Source: Diphasiastrum complanatum (Eukaryota > Streptophyta > Lycopodiopsida > Lycopodiales > Lycopodiaceae). Taken from it: a stretch of 64,000 nucleotides of DNA. Below, piece after piece: positions 46,193 through 58,144 of this stretch (position 1 is the first letter of the stretch; each line of letters begins with the position of its first letter). The translations under genes were made by a program, and so were the position numbers. The notes beneath the pieces are model-generated. The model worked only from the letters and a program-made list of their open reading frames with translations, was not told the origin of the DNA and searched no databases. Location: positions 16,229,019 to 16,293,018 of the forward strand of contig CM055111.1 of the NCBI GenBank assembly GCA_029204225.1, in the 5' to 3' direction.

Positions 46193-46286
46193 ATTCGTGC
46201 TTCAAGTCAAAGACACGTTGACTGTCGTGAATTGTTCTCATTCGTGCTTCGAGTCAAAGTCATGTTGATTGTCGCGAATTGTTCGA
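46193..46286. repeat. 47-bp direct repeat, two copies
   Basis: ATTCGTGCTTCAAGTCAAAG starts the first unit (46193) and ATTCGTGCTTCGAGTCAAAG the second (46240). A further partial TTGTTCG...TTCGTG similarity follows. The stretch 45951-46192 before it has no recognisable feature. Confidence 0.8.
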
Positions 46287-46305
46287 CCTTCGTGTCTTGT
46301 TCGTG

Positions 46306-47065
46306 CTACAGAGGAATGTGCTTCGTCTTTGAATGGAAGACAGGATCCTGGGACAAATAGATGGCACTGTGAGAGTCCATCGTCATCGTACTTGGCCCCT
46401 CTTGTGGTATCCCGATTGCCTCCAACATCATTTGTAGCCACACTACCTCATTCACCACTTTCGAGGCTGCGACATACTCAGCTTTGCAAGAGGATTGAGC
46501 TACCAGGGTTTGTTTTTTGCATATCCAGTTGATTGCAGCTCTGCACGCTATCGTACATCTTCCAGTAATGGACTTGCTGTCATCTTTGCATCTCACCCAG
46601 TTCGCATCATTGTAGTGATGCACCTCGAATCCTTTCTCTTCATTTCTAGCTCTGTAGGTTAATCCAACATTCTGGGTACCCTTGAGATACTGTAGGATTC
46701 ATTTGGCCATTTTCCAATGTGCTAGACCAGGATTGGAACAAAATTGGCTCAATGTGTAAACAAAGAAGGCCAGATCGGGTCTGGTACAAATTGTTAAGTA
46801 CATCAGACTACCGATTAAGTTCTGGTAGGGTATACCTGCCAACTTTTGTTCTTCCTCTTCTGTTTTTGGGCAATCTTGTTTCATGAGCTTGGCTCCAGCT
46901 ATCATTGATGTGGCTTTCTCTTCACAATCTATCATGTGATACTGCTTCAACACTTTTATGGCGTATTCTGATTGACTCAAGTGCATTTCACCATTTGTTC
47001 GATCTCTTCTGATCTCTAGCCCTAGGCATTTTGTTGTTTCTCCAAGATCCTTAATTTCATAGTTT
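46306..47065 (-). pseudogene. Copia-F: late RT and RNase H fragment
   Basis: The minus strand reads a KDLGETTKCLGLEI-like segment near 47040, MHLSQSEYAIKVLKQY, PYQNLIGSLMYLTICTRPDL near 46815, then RNase H with DANWVRC..SITG near 46590, SSCKAEYVA near 46485 and HSKTKHI near 46310. One TAG and small frame changes. It begins exactly where the Gypsy-2 integrase ends and stops at the 47-bp repeat. It seems to be a fragment joined by rearrangement rather than a whole insertion; no LTRs. Confidence 0.82.
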
Positions 47066-48600
47066 TCAGAAATCTGACTCTTCGTGTCTTTGATTCTGTT
47101 GCTAAGGCATGAACTGCCATCAATCGGATTTCACATAATTTGTGCAACGCTTCATGATGAAGTTGTAAAGACTGATCATCATTTAATCGTTCCGTTGCTG
47201 CTATGCGTAAAGATGGGATTAAACATTCAATTGGCAAAACGATATCTTGACCATAAACCAGTTGAAAAGGTGTTTGATTTGTACTATTTTTGTAAGCAAT
47301 TCTGAATGCTCATTATGCTGCATACAGTTTATGTTTCCAATCAGACCAACTCGCTTCAACTGTGTTTGTCATAATGGTGTAGAGAATCTTATTGGAAGAT
47401 TCAGCTTGGCCATTCCCTCTGGGATAATAGGGAGTAATAAATCTGTGTATAACAAAAAAATCTTCTAGTAAATACTTTATTGTTTGATTAACAAAGTGTG
47501 TACCCCGATCATTGACAATTTCGATCAGACATCCAAATCTGATTATAATATTTTCATATAGAAACTTGGTCATAGATTTCGCATCAGCCACTTTGACAGC
47601 TTTGGCTTCAACCCACTTGGTCATATAGTCAGTTGCGACGATAATGTATCGGGCCTGAGATCCTTGCGTAGAGGGATGAATAGGACCAACATAATTCAGT
47701 CCCCATTTTTCAAACGGTGCTTGCGATAAAATCGGATGTAAGGGTTCATAATTCTGTCAAGTAGGCCGTCGTGCTCGCTGGCAGACATCACATGTATGAA
47801 TAAAAGTTTTTGTGTCCTTATGGAGTATAGGCCACCAACAACCGGATTGCAAAAGTCTGCGAACAGTAATATATGTAGATAAGTGTCCTCCACCCATGCC
47901 ATCATGTGAAAACATGATTAAATCTGGTACTTTATGCGGTAAAACACATTTTCGTAAAATATTATCTGATCCACGACGATACAATTGTCCTGTAATTAAT
48001 TGATAAGGTTGAGTCTTGTGAATCAATTGTCTTTTTTATACTTTTGTCAAAGAGTCATTCGGTTGTCCTAGCATCAAGTACTCAACAATATATGCCACCC
48101 ACTCAGGTACTGCTTCAACATAGAACAACGCAGCATTTGGCAGTTCATCATCCACTTCAGCATTAATTGGCGTGGATTCAATTTGCGAAACGTGATCGGC
48201 TAGATAATGTTGCTTCCCCTTTTTGACCACAATTCGAAAGTCAAATTCAGTCAATAATAATAACCATCTTGCAATACGTCCAGTATTACACGTCTTATTT
48301 ACCAAGTAAAGTAACGGTTGATGATCCGTATAAAATGCAAAGTGCGTTTTCATGAGGTAGTGACGATATTTTCGAATAGAAAAAATCATGGCTAGCGCTT
48401 CACGTTCTGTTGTTGAATAATTCTTCTCTGGATCTGTAAGCTGTGTGCTTGAAAATCGTATAGGATAATCCTTCTTATAGTTACATGGCTGCATCAAAAC
48501 TGATCCAATGGCGTATTTGAGGCATCCGTATGAACATGAAACTCTAATGTCCAATCTGGATAACGTAGTATTGGTGCTGAAGATAATGTTTTTTTTAACT
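47040..48600 (-). pseudogene. Gypsy-2 RNase H and integrase
   Basis: RNase H at 48554-48100: FSSTQLTDPEKNYSTTEREA near 48450, FYTDHQPLLYLV near 48320, LADHVSQI near 48190. Integrase: zinc region from GGGHLS to CDVCQRAR (47900-47765); core with LNYVGP near 47690, where the usual first Asp is Asn; NDRGTHF near 47515; and GNGQAESSNK near 47400. C-terminal VYGQDIVLPIECL near 47240. Stops at about 48034, 47756 and 47313 break the frame. Confidence 0.87.
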
Positions 48601-48847
48601 TTTCAAAGGCTTCTAACGCCTCTACTCTCCAAATAGGAACAATAGCTAGTTTGTATATAGGTCGTGCTAAATCCGCAAAGAAGATAATAAAAATTCAATA
48701 GTAGTTCGCATGACCCATAAACACATAAACTCCTCGGATTGTTACTGGCGGTGGCAATTCCACAATAACTTTGATCTTAGAATAATCGGTGGCACTACCA
48801 TGTCTTGATATCACATGTCCAAGCACAACTCCGTGAGAAACCCATAT

Positions 48848-49960
48848 CTAGTATTTTTCTGGATTTAGAGAAATCTGATATTTGCGGCATCTTTCAAAGA
48901 CTTTCTCCAATCGATCCAGGTGGTCTATATCTGTACTATGAACTCCCAAGTTGTCCAAGTAAATTTCAAGGAATTTCTGCAGATAATCTTTAAAGGCAAA
49001 TTGCATTACTCTTTGGAATGAACTTGGTGCATTATAGAGTCCAAACGACATTACTTTGTAAGCATAGGTGCCCCATTCTGTTGCAAAAGCAGTTTTGTGG
49101 CGATCGGCAGATGCAATCTTAACCTGGTTGTAACCACTAAATCCATCCAGGAAACTATAAGCTTCAGCTCTAGCAAGGCGATCCAAAATGCTTTCAGTAA
49201 AAGGTAATGAAAAGTGATCCTTTCGTGTCACTTTATTCAATGCTTTGAGATTCACACAGATTCGCAATTTCTCATTTTTCTTAGGAACAATGACAATCGG
49301 TGAAATCCATTCGGTATGCTCGATCTCATAAATGAAATTGGCGTCAAGCAATCTTTGAAGCTCTTTCTTTATCAAATCTGCCACATTAGGATTACAGCGA
49401 TAGAACTTTGTAACCTTTGGTACTGCATCAGGTACTAAAGGTATGGTATGTTCAATGACTGATGTCGGAATACCCTTCAAATCTTGATAAGTCCATGCAA
49501 AGCAATCTTGATACTTAATAGGTAACAAACGGAGTGCTGGATATTGTTTAGGAGTAAGTTGTGATCCCACTTGTACAATCTTTTTCGATTCTCCTGGTCC
49601 TGCAAGATTCATTGGCTGCGTCCTAGCTGGGCCATCGTAAACCTCTTTAGATTTCGGCATGTGTTCTTCAGATTCACGATGTGCTTTAGGTAACATGATA
49701 ACCACATCCTCCAGTGTATAACGTTTAAAATGCTCTAGCATATCATGCTGGACTACATTTGCTTGTTCTTTTTCGAAAGAACTTGTCTTGGATCTTCGTT
49801 TAGTCTTCTTAGCATGAATTGAATGTGGCGGTGATGACTTTCGGGATGATAAATCTTTCTTCACAGGTGAAGACTTCCTAGACGATGATGTCATGCTGAA
49901 AATCTGACTTGAAGAATCATTCTTGACTTTTCCTTTGTCTTTATCCAATAGAGGTGGCAT
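48848..49960 (-). pseudogene. Gypsy-2 reverse transcriptase, second catalytic Asp lost
   Basis: A 370-codon open frame. The first 120 residues are Ser/Lys-rich linker, then CFAWTYQDLKGI, WISPIVIVPKK (near 49290), LRICVNLKALN, FLDGFSGYNQVKI (near 49155), FGLYNAPSSFQRVM and IYLDNLGVHS (near 48950). The usual motif has Asp-Asp where this has Asp-Asn, so polymerase activity should be lost. It ends at a TAG after NPEKY; homology to the connection region continues to 48600 with frameshifts. Confidence 0.88.
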
Positions 49961-49974
49961 TTCATTTTAATCGA

Positions 49975-51820
49975 TCTTTTTAGGGGGATTTTCCCATTTC
50001 AAGACCGTATTATAACGTTGCTTTATTTGTTTCTTTGTCATCAAACCTACGATCCTATCTCTCTTCAATATAACTGCTTTGGGCGATTTGATTGTTGGTT
50101 CATTCACACTCCAAATATGGTCGGATCCATATGATGTAGAATTTGTTCATTCGTAAGTTCTGCATTGGCATCGTAAGTTAAGGCATGACTCGTTGGTATG
50201 AGATTATTCTCAATTGGATCTAGTATAGGTTCCGTTGATATCCAGGCTACATTCAACACATTTAGTGAAAACGTGATTGGCATGTCCAAAGTTCGATCTA
50301 ATAAGGAAATCTCGCTCATCTTTTATTGAATATCTTGTTGACACATATATCCTGCTGTACAATCAATTGTTGCAAGAGCTTCGTTCCAATTGACAATATC
50401 CGTTTGAGAATTGTAGTGAGCTTCCAATTTTTTCTCTGGTCGATCACAAGTGTGATCCGTCGTTGATGAATCATCATCCGCTTTTTGAACCATTGGCTTG
50501 ACAGTCCAAGTCGTAGGATCAACTTTAACTGCACGTTCACGATTTTCAAAAGTGATTTTTTCGGTACCCCAGTTATGAATTACTTGCACAACTCATAACC
50601 ATGGACAATCCTGACAGGTATATCTTTCACCATTCCTCGTGGATGAACTGTCGTTTGATCAGCTAGCTTAATAGCAAAAGTAGCAGGCTTAATCTTTGTA
50701 AGGCCCCATTTTGTACATAGCTTTGTAGAAATCAGGTTAACTCCTGAACCGCCATCTATCACGGCTGCTTCTTTAGAAAATTGTCTATGTTGTATCGGCA
50801 GAGTGATATTCTTTTGTTCACTTTCCCAAGTGGCTCCAACATGGAGTACATTATTAGATTCTTCAAATCCAGCACAAAAAAGCGGCTCCTAATGGTCTTT
50901 TGATTCTTCTTGAGCTAACTTTTGTGCTAAGACTTCTTTTGCTTTTGGCACTAACTTTAGGAACTCTCCCAATGAAATATCGATCTTGCTAGACAAAATA
51001 TTCATGAGTAATTCTGTATGCGGTGCTTCCGGTTCAGTCATCTTGAAGGGTTCTTCGTGATGATGTAATTGATCATTCATATTCGTACGTAAATTTCTTG
51101 GAGGCTACAATGGTGAAGAGCAAACTTTAGCTGTTACTTTAGCAGCTTCAAGTTCCTCTTCTTCTTGCAGATGTTTAATCCATTGTCTCATATCCTGATA
51201 TCTTCGTTTTTCTGCATTAAGATTTGGATAGACTCCCGATGTTGTTGGTGTATCGTTTAATGGTATAGAATCAGCAGGTACTGAATCCACTACTGGTTCT
51301 TTTTGCTTTTGTGCTCTAGTGACCACCATCAAGGGTGCACTTGGTTTATTCTGAGCTACTGATCCTTGCTTGATTGTTATCAAATTTACATGTGCTGTAG
51401 CTGGTGGTGGCTTCAGTCTTGCTGGACAGTCTTTATAGCAATGCCCATATCCACAGTCACGATATAATGGTATAGATTTTTCTTTATTTGGGCATTCTGC
51501 AACTCTGTGATTTTCTCCACATGCAAAGCATCCAAGTGATGCTCTGGCCCAATTTCTCGAGGCCTGTTGTTGAGAGGTAGCATAGATGGCATACTGTTAT
51601 GAATATCCACCTTCCTGATTGCTGCATTGCTCAGCACTTCCGTAAGGTTCTGGTTCCATCAAATTGACAGGAGGAGCAGAGTGTTTTGGTGGGGCAGACA
51701 AAGCTAGATGTTCCGGGTATCCAAGAGTAGATTGTCGCACTCTTGCTGTTGGATTGCCTCCATACTGTGGATCTCAATATCCCATCTGGGCATAACAAAG
51801 AATTCGTGTTGAGAAATTGC
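49975..51820 (-). pseudogene. Gypsy-2 gag C-terminus and protease
   Basis: From the right: a Pro/Gln-rich gag segment (51820-51560), a zinc knuckle CFACGENHRVAEC followed by a second Cys-rich motif (51545-51430), a linker with KRRYQDMRQWIKHL near 51200, and FLKLVPKAKEVLAQ near 50950. The protease is near 50760 (IDGGSGVNLIS) with HPRGMVKDIPV near 50640. Between 50580 and 49975 the frame is shifted repeatedly. Stops lie at about 51600, 51100, 50890 and 50580. Confidence 0.83.
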
Positions 51821-52574
51821 AGGACCCTTTTTTATGTCTAATGAGCACACACATACCTTCTATTGAACATTATGTTGTTATTTGTGTAACTTTCATACAT
51901 TCCAATCAAGTAGCACGGAGAAACATAACTGGGCTAATCATGCAAAAAACCTAAATGAGCGTGCAATCCCTCCTTTTGGCCCCACAACTACCTTTGAACC
52001 TCTGTTGGCAGAGTCATTGCTGGCTACTCACAGAACACACGTGCTCCTGAGCTGACGATGCACAGTTGAGGGCTTTTGTCTGTCTTGCTATCAGCATCTC
52101 ACTTATGCCTTTTAAGCTGCCTCCCTTGTTGAATGATCCTTGTATCTTTCCCATGTGAATCGCAACTGTCGATGAACTTCGTGATTTCAGATTATAATCC
52201 CAAAAATTCAGTCTATGCATTTAATTAAAGTGTGGGTTTCGCTCCCTTTTTCATTCCACTGCTGTCATTCCACCCAGAAGTCAGGTATTGCTCATCCCCA
52301 TGACGTCTTTTTAGTTAGACATTTGCATATTCAGAAAAAGAGGGATAAAAAGATGAAAATTGAAGAGCAGTTATTTGAATCACAAAGTAATGTTTGCAAT
52401 GAACATACTTATGTGAAAATGTGAAGATTTGTCACTAAATTTCTAATACAATGCACTTCTTATCATGTTTCTTGATCTAAGAACGATCCCAGCGAACCTA
52501 CCATCTGTAAATTGCTCTTCACACACATAAATAGGTTCTTGATCAAACAAGGGAAACGTCATCGTTGAGCGCAG
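51821..52574. other. Stretch with no recognisable feature
   Basis: Non-coding by eye on both strands. No LTR end that would close Gypsy-2 was found. It may be host intergenic DNA or an unknown element. Confidence 0.4.
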
Positions 52575-52775
52575 CTACTTAATGGCTGCCTCTAAATGTT
52601 TCTGGCTGTAGATAGGAGCGGTTGTGTGCTTGATGCCTGGTGAGCGTGGAACCACACAACTACTTAATGGATGCCTCCAGAGGTTTCTGGTCGTAGATAG
52701 GAGCGGCTGCCTCCAAAGGTTTCTGGCTGTAGATAGGAGCGGCTGTGTGCTTGCTACCTGGTGAGCGTAGAACCA
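52575..52775. repeat. Local repeat, three copies of a 35-45 bp core
   Basis: The core GTTTCTGG..GTAGATAGGAGCG occurs three times, at about 52599, 52683 and 52719. Copies 1 and 3 also share a following GTGTGCTTG...CTGGTGAGCGT segment, and copies 1 and 2 share a leading CTACTTAATGG. The pattern is of nested partial duplications. Confidence 0.85.
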
Positions 52776-53339
52776 AATGTGCGCTGGAATGTAGGCTCGC
52801 AAGGATCCAAGTTTTGGCCTTGTATTGCTCAGCTTGCTCATTACACCATGCCTCCTCCTAACTGCTGCCAGATCCGTGACTTGGAGATGTGTCATCAGAC
52901 ATTAAGGATATGATTGGGATAATCTCTGCAAGCAATAAAATATATTTCCAAAAAATACCACCATGTACACTTAATGAGTGCAAGAATTAAATTCAAATAA
53001 ATGACTTAAGAGTTTAGGGTTGAACAAAAAAAGTGATTCTTTGCATTCAACCATAGTTAAATATATTACAGTACACCACAATAATCACACGTTAACCACA
53101 ATAATTACACTTTATAATAAATAAATTAAACATTTCTACATGTTTAGGGCCAAACACAGTTCAATTACGTGACTAGTCAAGGTTCAAGATTACATAAAAA
53201 ACTAGCTTTGCATCGAAAGATGGCTGACAAATGTATGAATAAAGACAATAGATGTAAAAACATGTACACAAGACTTGTTTGTAAACATGGAAAGGCTAGC
53301 CATAGAGCCAAAACACTAGGTAGATCTATCTAATTCCTC
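52776..53339. other. AT-rich stretch with no recognisable feature
   Basis: Low-complexity AT-rich DNA; the short imperfect repeat ACCACAATAAT occurs twice near 53070-53110. No coding signal seen. Confidence 0.45.
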
Positions 53340-55075
53340 TTCATCATCTCTGTCATGTGGAGCTTGTTGTTCTTGCATGTGCAAGACACATGAATTAGCC
53401 TTCCAAAAAATTGTATAGGAGTGGGAGTAAATATCAAGTTTAAAGAATATAAAATGGATTTGATATCGTACCTGAGGAGCAGCATCCTAGTTTATACGCA
53501 TGCCCTGCCTTTCCAATAATTCGTGTACTGACTGTATATTATGAGAATATGCAAACATATACCCGTCATGTGTGGGAGAATGCCCCACGATGAACCACTG
53601 CACAAACTTGATCATATAAAGAGAGCATTTTATTCCAACGTGTCTTACAAAAAAACCCCAAGAGAATCAATACTCAAATTACACAAATGGATATAGGGTA
53701 GACGTATAAAGTGGGCTCAAAAATATCCCTCATCGTCACTGCCCAAGTGAGAAGGCCCCATGGTCTCTAGTCAGACTCTGGTTGTCTCTCGTTGCTATCT
53801 GAAGCGTTCTAGATCATCTCGATACTCTTTCTTCGCATACTGATAATCTTCTTTCTCCAAGTGGGAAGGCACGCCTCTCTCAGCTTTCACTGCATCTCGG
53901 ATCTCTGATTTGCAGTGGCTCATCATAGCTCCCATGCGGCTCCTCATCCATTTCCATGCGAATTTTATGTCCTAGGATGGGACATGGAACTCACTACGTA
54001 GCTGGCCAATGATGCGACTCTTGCGGTCATCGTTGACATCGAGCAGTCATGAAAAATGTCTCTGGGAAAGTGGATATACATGAGCTCTCTCATGCGCGAG
54101 ATGACCCTCTTACCATAGTTATCCTGAATGATGTGACCATCCTTGTCTATGTCATACGACGATGGGATGGCAGCTGGTGGCGATGTGGCCATGCGAGTGT
54201 CTATAGGGGTGGCCTTCGGTATGGGAGATGTGGCCCTGGGAGTGTTTGAGGGTGTGGCCTCAAGTATGGGAGATGCCCCGCCGACAGGAGAATACTAATG
54301 TTGTGAGGTGTACGTAGTTTACTAGGGGGCGAATAGGCAAGGGGGGGTGCCAAGGGGAGAATAGCCAATGGGGGGCTTCGGGATGGGAGAATATATAGGG
54401 GGGACTGGAGGGGAGTGGGCTGAAACCTCACGGTGAAACGTGACTCCACGGCACATAGCCGAGAGGACAGAATTCAGTGGCAATGTTCTAAGGTGAGAGA
54501 AAATGTGAGGGGTGAAAGTGGGCGTGCTGGAAATTTGGGGTGTGACACATGCAGGAGTCGTAGTATCGTGTGACTTACGTGCTGCCTCCTGGGTCAGTGT
54601 ATCTCGAAATAGGGACTCCCCACGATGAGATGTGCTAAGCGGACATGCAAGACTCATGATCATCATCGGGGAGATCAAGATCATCGCCACATCCTCCACA
54701 ATAGGAGACACTGAGGTGGCTCCTCCTCTCCCGAGAGTGTCGGGAGGAAGCACTGGCAATAGCACCATGGGTGGGGTATGACCCTCACCGACCCTCGTTG
54801 GAGTGACCCTGAAAGAAAGGGAAAACATGTGATGGGTCTACACAAGGAGTTGACTGAATCTCTTCAGTCGATAATGTGTACTCAACCAATCGAAAGGAGC
54901 TACGAGCCTCGCATCGAGCCCTCAATCGCTGTAATACCCTATTATGCTACGAGGAAGGCAACTAATCAAGGTAGCTAATGAGATCACTCTCACTCATAGA
55001 GGAAAGGCGGAATGACCCGCGACTATGGCTTGACCTCTGACTAGGAGATCCATCATCTGAGATAATGGGTGCAAC
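53340..55075 (-). pseudogene. Unrecognised broken coding region, Ser/Pro-rich
   Basis: The minus strand shows protein-like stretches not matching any retroelement domain I know. From the right: a Ser-rich SDDGSPSQRSSHSRGSFRLS segment (near 55060); a 168-codon piece (54828-54322) rich in Pro, Thr and Ser (SPPVPPIYSPIPKP); a hydrophilic segment IDKDGHIIQDNYGKRV (54150); a basic helical-looking segment DIKFAWKWMRSRMGAMMSHC (53960) leading to KKEYRDDLERF near 53810; QWFIVGHSPTHDGYMF near 53590; and an acidic tail HDRDDEEELDRST at about 53370. A CAG-GTACG splice-donor-like junction sits near 53472. At least two frameshifts. It may be a dead host gene or the gene of an unrecognised DNA transposon. 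Confidence 0.4.
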
Positions 55076-55150
55076 AGAATAAAAGAGATAAATATTGCAG
55101 AAAACCAATGGGAGTCTCAAAATAATAAAGAAAAAACATCACCACATGTG

Positions 55151-55153
<3 letters not shown>

Positions 55154-55232
<79 letters not shown>
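55154..55232. repeat. (CT)n microsatellite, 79 bp
   Basis: An uninterrupted run of about 39 CT units. It sits some 200 bp upstream of a TATA box on the plus strand. Confidence 0.98.
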
Positions 55233-55235
<3 letters not shown>

Positions 55236-55430
55236 TGAATGGTACCCAATTTCTTTTATTTCTCTTAGTTTCTAATACTCTGAAAAGTTGAAGGGCCTAT
55301 TATGACTTTTGGAGGAAAAATTCCAAAACTCCAATTGTATTAAAATATCATCTCAACGATCAAGATCATCAAAGTAATATCCTACATACAATCAATTGCT
55401 TCTTGTACACTCTTTTTGATTAGCTGTACC

Positions 55431-55438
55431 TATATAAA
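55431..55438 (+). promoter_or_regulatory. TATA box with CT-rich leader and splice donor downstream
   Basis: TATATAAA is followed by a pyrimidine-rich TTCTTCTTCTTC stretch (55488-55510) and, 140 bp further on, the strong donor consensus CTG|GTAAGT at 55581. This arrangement resembles a plant core promoter with a first exon. No clear coding exon was found after it, so use as a promoter is a guess. Confidence 0.35.
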
Positions 55439-55586
55439 GAGAGAATGGAGTTCATACTTTCTCCATGCCCTCTCTCCTCTATTCTCTTCTTCTTCTTCTA
55501 CTTCTTCCTCTGACATACCAAGGGTTGTAGTGTTGGTGTTTACGTTACGACAACCAAAAAGCTACCTCCGGAATACACTGGTAAGT

Positions 55587-57477
55587 CGCCTTCATACTGG
55601 TTTACTTCTGCTATGAACACTCTGATAGCAATAGAAATGATAGCTTCAATAACAATATATGGCATTGTTGATATAGCTTTATGAGTTATGAATGCATGCA
55701 AGAGGATTATGCGCCCATTATTGCATTTATGATTGCTTTGAAAACTCGCTTCAAGCACACCGATTGGTAGAGGCCAACGCTGGCTAGTTTTGTAGGAATA
55801 TGTATGCAACATACTGACAACAATGAAAGGATGAGGCAGTGCTGCAAACAGCCTAAAATCACTATTGGAACTGTCATCTTTGTAGTGTATACTACAGCGC
55901 GACCCTGGAGATGAGTGATAGCGCTACGAGCATTGATGAATGTGGGCAAAATGCGCTGATCATCATTGCTAACCATGATGAATACCGTAGCTCGCTTCTA
56001 TATCTACGATATAGCTACTGAATCTTCACAATCTTACGTATCATATTGCTATGGAAACATCGTAGTTGCTTTCTAGCAATGACTATTGGTAGAAATGATT
56101 CAAAGCAAATGCCATATGTTGTGTCTATGTCTTTGATCAGTAGAGAACTCTGTACAAAAATTGACAGGTCGATAATACTCACTACTATCTATGTTTCATA
56201 CAATTTTACAGCATAAATAGCACAAAGGGTTTAGGCATACTGTTCATACTCCAGTAGAAAGCAAAAAAAAGTATGTGTAGCACTCATAACATCTACGCTT
56301 CATATTACGTTTTGTGAGAGAATTGTAAACATGTTTGGATGATACTTCACACTAATGGGACGTCTCTTATATGTATAATCATGCAATGACTATTCTTAGA
56401 AATGGATATGAAAGGTCAATCTTCTCAACTACAAAATGCAAATGTGATCGCCTTACAAGAATCGGTTTCATCTATAATTTAGGTTAGTAACACATGGCTG
56501 CTTCAATTTTCTTTGGTAAGGCTTAAAATACAGGGTGGCGGGGTAAATAAACTACTACCCTTGACAAAAATGCTCAAAAACATGCAGAATGACTCGTAAT
56601 CATAGTGCTATGAATGACTCGTAAGCATAGTGCTAAAAATCTTTCTCCTTTTCCGGCATGTAATGATATATCAGTTCTTACCATAGGGTTAGTGATAACC
56701 CTGTTTTTTCTAACAGTCTTTTGACGATTTTCTAAACAAAGGTTTGCGTACTTGTTGTAAGTTCTTTTAAGTACATGGATTTGTGCTAAGAACGTATACA
56801 TTCATAAGGTCGAAATGGCAGAGAACTGCCTCGGTCTTAGTATGAGTGTGCATTCGCAAATTCCTACTTTCACATTTTGCACTCACAGTTTCTTGGATAA
56901 TGATCAAAGCATTATTATGGCTTAAAATTGTAAGAACGATAAGTTGGTTTGTGAACTTTTGCATAGCATGGATTTGCTCAAGAAGTCACGAGCACCGTAC
57001 AACATCTATCTAATAGACACGAGTGATGGGATGGCATGGATTTGCCGCATAACTCATGTACTGGTCGAAACTGCTTACACGTTCGCATTTTGCTATGTTT
57101 TTTTTATATGGCTATTGTTCAAATGCGTATTGTCAATATGGCGGATGCCCTGATACAGTACCAATATGGTTTGGCCAATCACTTGTAATAACTGATAGTA
57201 AGGGAAGATTGGATTGCAAAAAGACACAAGTTTACATTGCGAGCTGATTAGTTGAGCTTAACGTATTTTGTACATGGGTAGCAACTGACATTCAGGGTTG
57301 ACACCTGTCTTCTTCACTATGCTAAGTTGTGCGGTTTTGTGTGGCGGGATGGTGGCAGGTACCAACTGGATGTCTTGAAATATGTTTTGCTTCACGGTGC
57401 TTTTGTGAGTATCGTATACTTTTCCTTACTTGGATTCATGAGCTAACATAGTTCTGTTTTATGTTTTAGATCTCAGG
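55587..57477. other. 1.9-kb stretch without recognised genes
   Basis: Short open frames only, with no family resemblance. Short phrases recur at close range, such as GACTCGTAATCATAGTGCTA and GACTCGTAAGCATAGTGCTA at 56590 and 56619. It could be the intron-like or LTR-like part of an unidentified element that begins near the TATA box. Confidence 0.4.
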
Positions 57478-57492
57478 TTGGTATCAAGGCGC
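57478..57492 (+). other. Possible degenerate primer binding site
   Basis: TTGGTATCAAGGCGC resembles the initiator-Met primer site with two changes and follows a CA-G boundary at 57475. If real, DNA to the left would be a 5' LTR. Nothing gag-like follows, so this is weak. Confidence 0.25.
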
Positions 57493-58144
57493 TATAGATG
57501 TGGGTTATAGGGAGCCCCTTCCTCCTCCTAATCTATTTTGTGAGACATCCTTCTCCATGAGACCCAAAAAAAATCTGAGACCAAAGAGTTTGATGAAAAT
57601 CGGCATAACCTCAATAGCAACAATTCCTGTGCATATCACCAACAAAACTGATGTTGGGGAAGAACCAATAGTCCAGACAAAGACACAAACCTCGTTCAAA
57701 ATGATATTGGGACCGAAAGACAGACCCATAAAAGACAAAGTGCATCCTTCCAAAAGCAAGGATAGTCCTAAGAGGGTATGACTCATCACAAGTACAATGG
57801 GACATTTCAACTTGAAGAAATGAAAAGGAAAGAAAAAGAAAAATGAAAAGTCTCCCCTTCCTTGTATAAAAGACAATAGGAGACCACTACTTTAAAGAAC
57901 ATTGATCAAAGTATAAAGGGCCTTGCCTTTCTAAAAGAGAATGGAAAATGACAAATTGGCAAGTCTCCTCTTCACCATCCTTCAAGAATGAAAAGTCAAG
58001 ATGTGGTCCAATAACATCAAAGTGTTGGGTCAAGGGAGATAGAAGAACACGAACGGAGAAGAGAGCAAGAATATTGTGGAACAGCTCTGCCATTCTAATC
58101 AGCTGCTAGGTTCAAATATAGTCTAATAGACAGCTTATGCTAAA
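57493..58144. other. Stretch without supported genes
   Basis: A plus-strand frame (57500-57781) lacks an ATG. A 123-codon minus-strand frame (57876-57505) overlaps it and is hydrophobic. Neither resembles a known family, and they exclude each other as simple genes. Confidence 0.4.

Larger units (their letters stand above)
47040..51820 (-). mobile_element. Gypsy-2, internal region without LTRs
   Basis: A nearly complete Ty3/gypsy internal region on the minus strand: gag end with CCHC, protease, RT, RNase H and integrase, in the standard gypsy order. Neither LTR nor the primer site was found. The left end is fused to Copia-F near 47050; the right end fades near 51820. Confidence 0.85.

Noticed and set aside
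57505-57876. 123-codon hydrophobic minus-strand frame
   Set aside because: Looks membrane-like, but a competing plus-strand frame covers the same bases and no family was recognised.
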